From positions 5,430,916-5,494,915 of the forward strand of contig NZ_JALN02000001.1 in assembly GCF_000559085.1 (NCBI RefSeq): a stretch of DNA of 64,000 nt. Direction: 5' to 3'. This DNA is from Mycolicibacterium aromaticivorans JS19b1 = JCM 16368. Lineage in GTDB: Bacteria; Actinomycetota; Actinomycetes; Mycobacteriales; Mycobacteriaceae. Positions 36,255 to 44,283 of the stretch are shown piece by piece. Numbering within the stretch: the stretch's first letter is position 1; each line of letters starts with the position of its first letter. A program made the position numbers and the translations under genes. Under the pieces are notes generated by a model that worked only from the letters and a program-made list of their open reading frames with translations, was not told the origin of the DNA and searched no databases.

Positions 36255-37172
36255 ATGTTGATTCGCAGAGTTGCCCGGCCAATGTTGGCAGCGGTGTTCA
36301 TCGGCCAAGGATTCGAAGCGCTGAAAAGCCCGAAGCCGGCCGCCGAAGCGGCCCGCCCGGCACTCGAAGGTTTGCAGAAGTTGCCCGAACCGGTCAGCGC
36401 GAATGTGCCCAGCGATCCGGAGACGCTCGCGAAGATCACCGCCGCCGTTCAGATCGGCGGTGGACTGCTGCTCGCGTCGGGTCGCCTGCCCCGGGTGGCC
36501 TCAGCGGCGTTGGCGGCCACCGTGATTCCGGCCAACCTCGGTGCGCACATGTTCTGGGATGAGCCCGACCAACAGCTCAAGGCCGAGAAGCGCCGCGCGT
36601 TCCTGACCGATATGAGTCTGCTCGGCGGTTTGATCATCGCCTCGGCCGACACCGCCGGGAAGCCGTCGCTGGGCTGGCGAGGCCGCCGCGCGGCCCGCAA
36701 GGTCAGCGAGGCCGTCTCGGGCAGCTTGCCCGGCTCGAGCCACAGCCTGCTGGACAGCGATCTGCTGGATCGGGTCGGCCCCAAAGTCGGCCATGGCCTT
36801 CAGGTCGGCGCCGAGCGTGGGCGTGAACTGGCGCTGACCGCCGGTGAGCGCGCTACTCCGCTGTTGGAGACGGCTCGTAAGCGCAGCGCCGAGTTCGCTG
36901 AGATCGCCCGTGAGCGCGGTGCCGAGCTGGCCGAGATCGCCAGTGAGCGCACCGCCGAGCTGGCCGACGTCGCCCGCAAGCGCGGCGCGGATTTCGCTGA
37001 TGTCGCCGGCGAGCGCGGGGCGGAGCTGGCCGATGTCGCCCGCAAGCGCGGCGCCGAGTTGGTCGAGGTCGCGAGGGATCAGAGTGGTGAACTCGTCGAC
37101 ACCACGCGCGCACGGGCACGCAAAGCCAACAAGAAAGCCAAGAAGGAAGCCAAGAAACTGGCCAAGCGCTGA
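36255..37172 (+). CDS. DoxX-like membrane protein with nine 11-residue repeats
   Basis: A 305-residue protein. Residues 1-135 are a DoxX-type membrane domain (start MLIRRVARPMLAAVFIGQGF, then hydrophobic spans near 62-75, 84-98 and 118-131). Residues 186-284 contain nine tandem 11-residue units, consensus [R/G]-[E/K]-R-G-A-E-L-A-[D/E]-V-A, a hendecad pattern that should form a right-handed coiled coil or long amphipathic helix. The C-terminus is a lysine-rich tail (KKAKKEAKKLAKR) that could bind nucleic acid or lipid head groups. ATG 36255 is preferred; TTG 36222 is possible. DoxX proteins link to redox balance in mycobacteria; the repeat tail is unusual. Confidence 0.78.
   Translation: MLIRRVARPMLAAVFIGQGFEALKSPKPAAEAARPALEGLQKLPEPVSANVPSDPETLAKITAAVQIGGGLLLASGRLPRVASAALAATVIPANLGAHMFWDEPDQQLKAEKRRAFLTDMSLLGGLIIASADTAGKPSLGWRGRRAARKVSEAVSGSLPGSSHSLLDSDLLDRVGPKVGHGLQVGAERGRELALTAGERATPLLETARKRSAEFAEIARERGAELAEIASERTAELADVARKRGADFADVAGERGAELADVARKRGAELVEVARDQSGELVDTTRARARKANKKAKKEAKKLAKR
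36810..37106 (+). repeat. Nine 33-bp coding repeats
   Basis: Exactly 297 bp encode nine 11-residue units of the DoxX-like protein. The units are diverged at DNA level but keep a GAGCGCGG..GAGCTGGCC core. Copy number may vary between strains because gain or loss keeps the frame. Confidence 0.75.
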
Positions 37173-37263
37173 GGCTCGTCGATCGCACCGGGGGCGGAGC
37201 CCCTGCTGTGTCCGGCCCGGAGGGTAGATTGAGCCGGACTCATTTCAGCGGGAGGAGCGAGCA

Positions 37264-37896
37264 ATGACCACCGGTGACAACGATCCGAACGCGTACGGTC
37301 CGCCTGGGGGATATCCCCCGCCCCCGCCGACGGGTCAGCCGGGGAGTTATCCCCCGCCGCCCTCGGGATATCCCCCGCCGCCGCCCGGCCAGCCCGGTGG
37401 GTACGCCCCGCCCCCGCAGAGTGCTTACGGCCAGCCGAGTTACGGCGGCGGCTTTCCGCCGCCGATGCCTGCCGGTGGCCAGCCGGGCGGGCTGGGCATT
37501 CGGTTCGCCGCCCGTCTGATCGACGGCATCATCGTCGCCATCGTGTCTTTCGTGCTTGCGATGCTGCTCAATGCCACCAGCAACATCCTTGTGACAGGGC
37601 TGTTTTCGGGTGTGCTGACGTTTGCGTACTTCGTGGCCTTCGAGGTGACTCAGGGCTGGACTCCGGCCAAGAAGATCCTGGGCTTGAGCGTCCACGGCCC
37701 CGGAGGCGCACCCAAGCCGAATGTCCAGCAGTCGGCGATTCGCAATTCGTTCACGTTGCTGTCGGTGATCCCGTACATCGGCGGGCTGTTGGCCGTCATC
37801 GCCTACATTGTGATCGCGGTGACGATCAACGGAAGCCCGACCAAGCAAGGCAAGCACGACGAACTCGCCGGCGGAACCCAGGTCGTCAAAGGCTGA
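37264..37896 (+). CDS. RDD family membrane protein with Pro-rich N-terminus
   Basis: A 210-residue protein. Residues 1-75 are almost all Pro, Gly, Tyr and Gln (PPPPPTGQPGSYPPPP type) and are probably disordered. Residues 78-200 are an RDD domain with Arg-Asp at the start (RFAARLIDGIIVAIV), two to three membrane spans and GWTPAKKILGLSV. RDD proteins are small membrane proteins, some acting as ion exchangers; in mycobacteria the Pro-rich part is common. GGGAGGAG precedes the ATG. It converges on gntP with a nine-base gap. Confidence 0.85.
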   Translation: MTTGDNDPNAYGPPGGYPPPPPTGQPGSYPPPPSGYPPPPPGQPGGYAPPPQSAYGQPSYGGGFPPPMPAGGQPGGLGIRFAARLIDGIIVAIVSFVLAMLLNATSNILVTGLFSGVLTFAYFVAFEVTQGWTPAKKILGLSVHGPGGAPKPNVQQSAIRNSFTLLSVIPYIGGLLAVIAYIVIAVTINGSPTKQGKHDELAGGTQVVKG

Positions 37897-37905
37897 CCGC
37901 CGCGG

Positions 37906-39342
37906 TCAGACCACCAGACCGAGCAGCAGCACGACGATCAGGCCGGTCACCGACAGCACTGTCTCCATCAGTGACCAGGTCTTGATCGTCTGACCCACGG
38001 TGATCCGGAAATACTGGTTGACCAACCAGAATCCGGCGTCGTTCACGTGGGAGAAGAACAGCGAACCGGCCCCGACGGCCAGCACGACCAGCGACACCTC
38101 GCTGCTGCCCAGACCTTGCACCAACTGGAGCATCAGCGCCGAGGCGGTGATGGTGGCGACCGTCGCGGAGCCGGTCGCCAGCCGGATCAACACTGCCAGC
38201 ACCCACGCCAGCAGGATCACCGATACGTTGGCGCTCTTGGCCCAGTCGGCCAAGAGCGTGCCGATACCGCTGTCGACGAGGACCTGTTTGAAACCGCCAC
38301 CGGCGGCGACGATCAGGATGATCCCGGCGACCGGAGGCAGACCCGATTCGACGCATTTCATCACCTCGGAACGGCTCATGCCCGCGCCGCCGCCAAGGGT
38401 GAAAATGCCGACGATCACCGCAATCAACAGCGCGACCAGCGGGGTACCCAGAACGTCGAAAGCGACTCGGAACCATTGGTTCTCGTCGTCGATGAAGATG
38501 TCGACAAGCGCCTTCCCGAGCATCAACACGACGGGGAGTAACACGCTGAACAACGTCACCCCGAATGACGGCCTGCGGCTGCCGCGGTTCTCGTCGGGAA
38601 CGACCTCGGCCTCCGGGCCGGCACTGCGTAACGCGGCCGCACCCGAACCGAACGTGTCGGGCGCCTCCACCACGACCCAGCGCCCGGCCAGTTTGCCGAA
38701 CAGCGGGCCCGCCACGATGATCGTCGGGATCGCCACTGCCACACCGAGCGCCAGCGTCAGACCGAGGTCCGCGTGCAACAGGCTGATCGCGGTCAACGGC
38801 CCCGGGTGCGGCGGCACGAAGCCGTGCATCGCCGAAAGGCCGGCCAGTGCCGGAATTCCGACGGTGATCAGGGACAGCTGGGAGCGCCGCGAGACCAGGT
38901 AGATGACCGGCATCAGCAGGACCAGGCCTATCTCGAAGAACATCGGTAGGCCGATGATCGCGCCGACCAACGCCATCGCCCACGGCAGCGCGCGCGGTGA
39001 CGCACGCCCGACGATGGTGTCGACGATTTCATCCGCGCCACCGGAGTCGGCCAGAAGTTTGGCGAACATCGCGCCAAGGGCGATCAGGATGCCGACACCC
39101 GCGGCCGTGGAACCGAAGCCGTCACTGAAGGACTTCAGTACCTTTTCCAGGTTCTCCCCGGCGACGATGCCCACGGTCAACGCACCGAAGATCAAGGACA
39201 GGAACGGGTGCAGGTGCAGCACCGTGATCAGGACGACGATCACCGCGATACCGGCGAGGAAGGCCAGTATGAGCTGCCAGCCGGGCGCGACCGGTGTCGC
39301 CAGCTTGGGCGCTTCGGCCAGGAGGGTGGCATGGGTGTTCAT
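37906..39342 (-). CDS. gntP: Gluconate:H+ symporter family permease
   Basis: A 478-residue GntP-type permease with about 12 membrane segments, including GVGILIALGAMFAKLLADSG and HGFVPPHPGPLTAISLLHAD, the latter typical of gluconate permeases. It imports gluconate with protons. ATG 39342 has GAAGGA upstream; a GTG nine bases earlier overlaps the gntK stop (GTGA) and is an alternative. It forms an operon with gntK, and both are divergent from the GntR-type regulator at 39967. Confidence 0.87.
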   Translation of the reverse strand: MNTHATLLAEAPKLATPVAPGWQLILAFLAGIAVIVVLITVLHLHPFLSLIFGALTVGIVAGENLEKVLKSFSDGFGSTAAGVGILIALGAMFAKLLADSGGADEIVDTIVGRASPRALPWAMALVGAIIGLPMFFEIGLVLLMPVIYLVSRRSQLSLITVGIPALAGLSAMHGFVPPHPGPLTAISLLHADLGLTLALGVAVAIPTIIVAGPLFGKLAGRWVVVEAPDTFGSGAAALRSAGPEAEVVPDENRGSRRPSFGVTLFSVLLPVVLMLGKALVDIFIDDENQWFRVAFDVLGTPLVALLIAVIVGIFTLGGGAGMSRSEVMKCVESGLPPVAGIILIVAAGGGFKQVLVDSGIGTLLADWAKSANVSVILLAWVLAVLIRLATGSATVATITASALMLQLVQGLGSSEVSLVVLAVGAGSLFFSHVNDAGFWLVNQYFRITVGQTIKTWSLMETVLSVTGLIVVLLLGLVV

Positions 39343-39347
39343 CGGCG

Positions 39348-39842
39348 TCACTTTCCTTCGGCGCGGGAGACGTAGCTGTCGACGATCGAGTCGATGCTCT
39401 GATCGACGTCGATGCTGATGCCGTCTTCATCGGCATCGAGGGGTTCGAGCGTGTCGAATTGCGAAGCCAGCAGGCTTGCCGGCATGAAATGGCCTGGCCT
39501 GCTTGCCTGTCGGCGAGCGATGACCTCCTCGGTACCGCTCAAGTGCAGAAACTTCAGGTTGGCGCAGTGCCTGCGGAGCTGATCGCGGTAGGCCCGCTTG
39601 AGGGCCGAGCAACTCATCACACCGCCACCGGGGTGTTCGGCCAGCCACCCCCCGATCGCCTCGAGCCACGGGTAGCGGTCCTCGTCATCGAGCGCCTGGC
39701 CTGCGGTCATCTTGGCGATGTTCGCCGGTGGGTGGAAGTCGTCGGCGTCGGCGAAAGGCACGCGCAGCCGTTGCGCCAACGCCGCGCCGACGGTCGATTT
39801 CCCCGAACCGGACACTCCCATGACGACGATGGGTGAGGTCAT
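39348..39842 (-). CDS. gntK: Gluconokinase
   Basis: A 164-residue P-loop kinase that phosphorylates gluconate to 6-phosphogluconate. Walker A is GVSGSGKS at residues 9-16, followed by FADADDFHPPANIAKM, DDEDRYPWL and CSALKRAYRDQLR, all conserved in GntK. ATG 39842 is chosen by alignment of the P-loop to the N-terminus; longer in-frame starts add an unconserved leader. It is the first gene of the gntK-gntP unit. Confidence 0.9.
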   Translation of the reverse strand: MTSPIVVMGVSGSGKSTVGAALAQRLRVPFADADDFHPPANIAKMTAGQALDDEDRYPWLEAIGGWLAEHPGGGVMSCSALKRAYRDQLRRHCANLKFLHLSGTEEVIARRQASRPGHFMPASLLASQFDTLEPLDADEDGISIDVDQSIDSIVDSYVSRAEGK

Positions 39843-39966
39843 GCCTGCGTCTACCCTGCTGTTCGGCATGTCACACAGCATTCATTAATGGTCATATCTT
39901 TGCAATACCAAATCGTGATGAATCTGTTTTTATCTGGCCCTGGCCCTTCTATGACAGCATGTATGT
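39843..39966. promoter_or_regulatory. Divergent AT-rich control region of the gluconate genes
   Basis: These 124 bp are clearly richer in A and T than their surroundings. TGGT (39889-39892) and ACCA (39907-39910) form a weak dyad of the type bound by GntR proteins. TATGAC (39950-39955) lies 11 bases before the GTG start of the regulator and could be a -10 box for a leaderless or short-leader mRNA. The regulator probably binds here. Confidence 0.35.
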
Positions 39967-40689
39967 GTGACTCCCGAGCCAATCGTCAGCGAGCTGCACA
40001 GCAGTGTGCTGACCGCGCTCGGTGAAGCCATCGTCTCCGGCCGGTACCAGCCGGGTCATGTGCTGACCCTCGACGGCGTCAGCGCCGACCACGGGGTCTC
40101 CCGGTCGGTAGCACGCGAGGCCATCCGGGTGCTGGAGTCCATGCGGATGGTCGCCCCGCGCCGCCGGGTCGGCATCACCATCCAGCCATCGAGCGCATGG
40201 AACGTGTTCGACCCCAGGGTCATTCGCTGGCGATTGGATGTCGGCGACCGTGCCGCGCAGCTGATGTCACTGTCGGAGTTGCGTCGCGGATTCGAGCCCG
40301 CAGCTGCGGCATTGGCGGCGCGGCGCGCCGACCCTCATCAGTGCCGGATCATGGCCGCCGCCGTATCCGACATGGTGGTACATGGCCGCTCCGGCGACCT
40401 GAAATCATATCTGCTGGCCGACAAGGTCTTTCACCGCACGTTGTTGGAAGCAAGCGGCAACGAGATGTTCCGGGCGCTCAACGATGTGGTCGCGGAGGTA
40501 CTCGGCGGACGAAGTCATCACGGCATGATGCCCGATCGTCCCAATCCCGCCGCGATCGAACTCCATGATGAGGTGGCGCGCGCGATACGGATGCGCGACG
40601 AGGCTGCCGCCGAGCGCGCCATGCGGGCCATCATCGACGAAGCCGCCGAAGCGCTGGCCGGTGATCTTTCGGCGCCGTCCGGGAATTAA
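39967..40689 (+). CDS. FadR-type GntR family regulator of gluconate uptake
   Basis: A 240-residue regulator. The N-terminal winged helix has LGEAIVSGRYQPGHVLTLDGVSADHGVSRS and REAIRVLESMRMV. The all-helical FCD ligand domain (about 90-235) has the metal-ligand pattern AADKVFHRTLLEASGN-like DKVFH and a later His near the C-terminus. The start is GTG 39967. Divergence from gntK points to gluconate or a related acid as effector. It ends nine bases before the convergent DUF4333 gene. Confidence 0.86.
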   Translation: MTPEPIVSELHSSVLTALGEAIVSGRYQPGHVLTLDGVSADHGVSRSVAREAIRVLESMRMVAPRRRVGITIQPSSAWNVFDPRVIRWRLDVGDRAAQLMSLSELRRGFEPAAAALAARRADPHQCRIMAAAVSDMVVHGRSGDLKSYLLADKVFHRTLLEASGNEMFRALNDVVAEVLGGRSHHGMMPDRPNPAAIELHDEVARAIRMRDEAAAERAMRAIIDEAAEALAGDLSAPSGN

Positions 40690-40698
40690 GTTGCGGGA

Positions 40699-41241
40699 CT
40701 ACGCTGCCGGCTGAACATGGAAGTACATCATCAGTCCCTCTACCTTGGTCACGGTCACCGTGTGCCGCGTCGTTTCGCCCGCCGCCGTCACATCGCAGTG
40801 CGCCTCCGCGCCCGGTCTGCCGTCCAGACCGCCGTCGCAGTCGGCTGAGTCGACGGCCGCCCCGGCGGATTGGGAGACGGTCTTGGCCACCAGCTTGTCC
40901 AGCTGTTCCTTCGATGCGGCGGGGACCATGTTGTAGCTGATCTTCTCACCGTCGATCTTCGTCGCGGTTACCACGAGGTCGAAGCTGTCGGCTCCGTTCA
41001 GCAGCACCTCGCAGCGGGTGTTCTTGCCGACCTCGCCACTCAGATTCTCGGCACAGGTCAAGGTTTGGGGCTTCTGGCCCGCCTTCTGCAGCCGCTGGGT
41101 GATGTCTTTCTCGAGGTCTGTTTTCGACACGGCAAGACCTCCGGTGTCGACGTCGAGGGAACATCCGCTCAGCGCGGCCGCGGCGAAACCCGCCGCGGTG
41201 AGCCCGGCGCCGAGTCGCGCGAGGCCCGTCGTGGCACGCAT
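40699..41241 (-). CDS. DUF4333 lipoprotein
   Basis: A 180-residue lipoprotein. The signal peptide ends in lipobox LSGC with Cys27. Two DUF4333-like units follow, each with a pair of cysteines (TCAENLSGEVGKNTRCEV and DCDGGLDGRPGAEAHCDV), a common actinobacterial extracytoplasmic fold of unknown function. ATG 41241 has GGGAGGTG at good spacing, so the in-frame start at 41280 is not used. Confidence 0.85.
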   Translation of the reverse strand: MRATTGLARLGAGLTAAGFAAAALSGCSLDVDTGGLAVSKTDLEKDITQRLQKAGQKPQTLTCAENLSGEVGKNTRCEVLLNGADSFDLVVTATKIDGEKISYNMVPAASKEQLDKLVAKTVSQSAGAAVDSADCDGGLDGRPGAEAHCDVTAAGETTRHTVTVTKVEGLMMYFHVQPAA

Positions 41242-41315
41242 CGTCACCTCCCAGCCGGCCGGCGGCGCGGACGGCCGCACGCTGCAAGCAAGATACCAAG
41301 TGGTTCACTGTTTCA

Positions 41316-42203
41316 ATGAGCAGAACCCCGGCACTGGCGCGCCGCTTCTTCGACCGTTACGAACCCGTGCACGGCATCACCTACTTCGCTCCAGGTGTGC
41401 GAAGTGCCTTCGACGCCATGGGATTCGTCGGATTCTGGCGCGGCTACTTCGCCGGCCGTTCGGCACCGCTGGGTCAGGTGCCGGTTGAGCTGGTGACGGC
41501 GACTTTCTACAACTTCTCCACCGAAAGGGTGGCCAAGGCGATACCGGCGATATGGGACGTTGCCGCACCCGAGGAGATGGTCCGGGTCCGGCAGGACACC
41601 GCGGTTGCGGCGCTGCAGGGCTACGGGCTCAGTGACGACACCCCGGGAGTCGCGGAGGCCGCCGAATTGGCGGGCCTTGCGGCGAAGACGGCGCCGCTGG
41701 ACGGCCGGCCACTGTTCGCGGCGAACCGGGCACTGCCCTGGCCGGACACCCCACTGGCAGCGCTGTGGCATGCCGCGACGCTGCTACGTGAGCACCGCGG
41801 CGACGGCCACATCGCCGTGCTGGTCAGCGAGGGGATCACCGGCCGCGAATCCAACGTCTTCCACGTCGGCGCCGGGGCAGTGCCCGCCGACTTCATCAAA
41901 CGCAGCCGTGACTACTCCGACGACGAGTGGGACTCGTGCGTTCGTTCGCTGCAGGAGCGCGGATTGCTCACTGCCGCAGGCGCTCTCACCGAAGACGGCC
42001 GAGCTGTGAAGGAGCACATCGAAGTGCGCACCGACAGCCTTTCGCTGCCCGCGCTGGCTGCTCTCGACGACGACTCGGTGGAGCGCTTGTTCCGGGCACT
42101 GACGCCGATCACGCGGAAGGTCGTTGCCGGAGGTGACCTACCTGCCGTGACGCCGATGGCGCTGCGCCGCGACGAACTCGACGACGACAGCCCACACCTC
42201 TAG
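41316..42203 (+). CDS. SCO6745-family protein
   Basis: A 295-residue soluble, Ala-rich helical protein that starts ALARRFFDRYEPVHGITYFAP and continues GFWRGYFAGRSAPLG, both hallmarks of this actinobacterial family. The C-terminal half resembles a winged-helix (LQERGLLTAAGALTEDGRAVK), so a DNA-binding or sensor role is possible, but the function is unknown. It is a single gene between two convergent or divergent neighbours and ends 11 bp before the fusion gene at 42215. Confidence 0.78.
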   Translation: MSRTPALARRFFDRYEPVHGITYFAPGVRSAFDAMGFVGFWRGYFAGRSAPLGQVPVELVTATFYNFSTERVAKAIPAIWDVAAPEEMVRVRQDTAVAALQGYGLSDDTPGVAEAAELAGLAAKTAPLDGRPLFAANRALPWPDTPLAALWHAATLLREHRGDGHIAVLVSEGITGRESNVFHVGAGAVPADFIKRSRDYSDDEWDSCVRSLQERGLLTAAGALTEDGRAVKEHIEVRTDSLSLPALAALDDDSVERLFRALTPITRKVVAGGDLPAVTPMALRRDELDDDSPHL

Positions 42204-42214
42204 CCTGTCCCCGG

Positions 42215-44200
42215 TCAGAGGTTACGGTTCCACTCCACCCAGCCTGCCCCGGTCCGCCCGTCGGCCGTTTCGACGGTGACCCAGGCCCGCGGGAAGAAGC
42301 TGACCTGACCCTCCGGTGCGACCAGTCGGACCGGCGCGTGACCGCGGATATCGACCGTTGTCTGGACCGGACCGGGCAGATAGTCGATGGTCGTCGTCAG
42401 TGGTAACCCGTTGTCGGAGAACGTCGCTTCGGCACGCACAACCGTCGTCTCGGTGACCTGTTCGCCGGCGCGCTGCAGGTAGCCGACGCTGATCGGGTCC
42501 ATGCCGGGGATGCGCAGGTCGACACCGTGGAGGTGGGTGCCGTCGTCGAGGTGCAGGGCGCTCCAGACCCAGTCGATGCTCCACCAGTCACGAACACCGT
42601 GAGAATGATCGCGCTGTCCCGGGACCGCCTCGAACTGGTGCGCCCGCCCGTCGATGGTGACGGTTCCGGTTACGGTGCAGGGGATTTCGTAGCGGGTGGT
42701 GATTCGATACGCGTACGGAGTCCCGACCGTCGTCCAGGTGAGGTCCATGACCAACTCGACGGGCCTGCCGGGCTCGTCGCGCAGCAGTGCCGACGGATCG
42801 TCGTATTCCAGTGCGGTACCGCGGACCTCGACGCGGTAGGTCTGCAGCGGGATGATGGCACCGTGGCGTAGTTCGGCGCCGTCCGCCTTGGCCACGAGCG
42901 GGTCGGCGGGCATCGGCGCCTCGAAGTTCACCAGCGCAACCGTCGGCATGTCGGGGCCGCATACCAGCGCGTTGATCCATGCGACGTTCTGGTTGGGTAC
43001 CAGGCCGAGCCGCACCCAACCGCCGATGCCCTGAGCCGGATCGGCGAAATCCCAGTACCAGCTCTCGTTCCACAGTGGCTCGGCGCCCGGCTGATGGGCG
43101 CCTTCGTCGGCCGGATCGGGCGTCAGAGCGGCAGCCGTGGACGGCGGCGGCAGAATGTCGAGCGCGCCGGTGTCGAGGACGTGGCTGGTGTGCCGGTCCA
43201 GCATCGTCAGGAACATCTCGTCGCCGCGGTCGGTGCGCTCGACAAGCATCGAGGAGACCACCGCCATCATCACCCCCGCGAAGCTCTGGCGTCGGACGCC
43301 CTCGCGTACGTCGTCGAGAGTGACACCCGAATCGGGGCCCAGCCCTTGGTGATACGCGCGCAGCAGCTCGTCGTAGTGGGCGCGCCGATCGTCGATGGTG
43401 ACGGCACATCCGATGAAGTACGCCACGTCTGTCATGGCCGGTCCCCAGGTGACGGTCTGCCAGTCCACGACGGTGAGGTCACGCCGGGATCCGGGACGGC
43501 CGAACAGCATGTTGTCGAGCCGGTAGTCGCCGTGCACCAGGCCCTTGATCCGCTCCGGGAGGGACTCGTCGGCCAGGTAGGCGTCGAAACTGCCCGCCAG
43601 CCGCTCGCACACCTGCCGTTGCTCGGCGGTGATCGCATCGCCGTAGCGGTCGGCGAAACCCGCCCAGAGCTGACCGATCAGCGCCTGGTCCAGCGGCGCG
43701 GCCCGAGTCAGCCATTCGGCGTCGGCCAGGCTCTCGTTACCGATCACCGGCGCGTGCAGCCGTCCCAGCTCCGTCAGCGCCAGCACGGCGTCTTCCATTG
43801 TGGCGCCGCGGATTTCATTACCGACTTCGGCCGGGGCCGCGTCGTCGAGAAGCAGCGTGAAGATCCCCGTCTCGGGGTCATACGAACTGTGGAAGCACTC
43901 GGCCACCGGACCACCGAGGCGCGGCGCGATGTCGGCATAGAACCTGACCTCACGCTCGTAGAGCCCCAGCGCCATCCCGGTCTGCCTGCTCGTCGGATCG
44001 GTCGCGGCAACTTTCAGCACAACCGAGGCGGGTCCCTCGACGCCGTCGGCATACGTCAGCCCGACCCGGTAGCACTCACTCATCTGGCCGGTACCGATGC
44101 GGTCGACGGTGAACCCGGTGATGGGGAATCCGACGGTGGCGGTCAGCCACTCGGCGGTCAGGTCACTCGGTCGCTCGATGACGATGTCGTTGGTCTGCAC
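42215..44200 (-). CDS. Kinase-like phosphotransferase fused to a beta-rich C-terminal domain
   Basis: A 661-residue protein. Residues 1-360 are an APH/ecdysteroid-kinase-like domain with Lys63 (VLKVA), the catalytic HGDYRLDN at 223-230 and metal-binding Asp246 in VVDWQTV. Residues 385-661 are a second, Trp- and beta-rich domain (ESWYWDFADPAQGIGGWVRLG, RDHSHGVRDWWSIDW) like actinobacterial domains found next to such kinases and lipocalin-like hydroxysteroid-related proteins. A small-molecule alcohol is the likely phosphate acceptor. Start ATG 44200. No partner gene is evident. Confidence 0.78.
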   Translation of the reverse strand: MQTNDIVIERPSDLTAEWLTATVGFPITGFTVDRIGTGQMSECYRVGLTYADGVEGPASVVLKVAATDPTSRQTGMALGLYEREVRFYADIAPRLGGPVAECFHSSYDPETGIFTLLLDDAAPAEVGNEIRGATMEDAVLALTELGRLHAPVIGNESLADAEWLTRAAPLDQALIGQLWAGFADRYGDAITAEQRQVCERLAGSFDAYLADESLPERIKGLVHGDYRLDNMLFGRPGSRRDLTVVDWQTVTWGPAMTDVAYFIGCAVTIDDRRAHYDELLRAYHQGLGPDSGVTLDDVREGVRRQSFAGVMMAVVSSMLVERTDRGDEMFLTMLDRHTSHVLDTGALDILPPPSTAAALTPDPADEGAHQPGAEPLWNESWYWDFADPAQGIGGWVRLGLVPNQNVAWINALVCGPDMPTVALVNFEAPMPADPLVAKADGAELRHGAIIPLQTYRVEVRGTALEYDDPSALLRDEPGRPVELVMDLTWTTVGTPYAYRITTRYEIPCTVTGTVTIDGRAHQFEAVPGQRDHSHGVRDWWSIDWVWSALHLDDGTHLHGVDLRIPGMDPISVGYLQRAGEQVTETTVVRAEATFSDNGLPLTTTIDYLPGPVQTTVDIRGHAPVRLVAPEGQVSFFPRAWVTVETADGRTGAGWVEWNRNL

Positions 44201-44283
44201 GCGACCAACCTAGGACACATCCCTGGCAGCCCGAAAGGTTTTCCCGCCAATTCTTGACGGGTGTCAAATCAGTCCTGGTCAGG

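Noticed and set aside
40198..40211. KstR-consensus match inside the gluconate regulator gene
   Set aside because: TGGAACGTGTTCGA fits the consensus but lies in the middle of a coding region with no promoter nearby, so chance is the best explanation.
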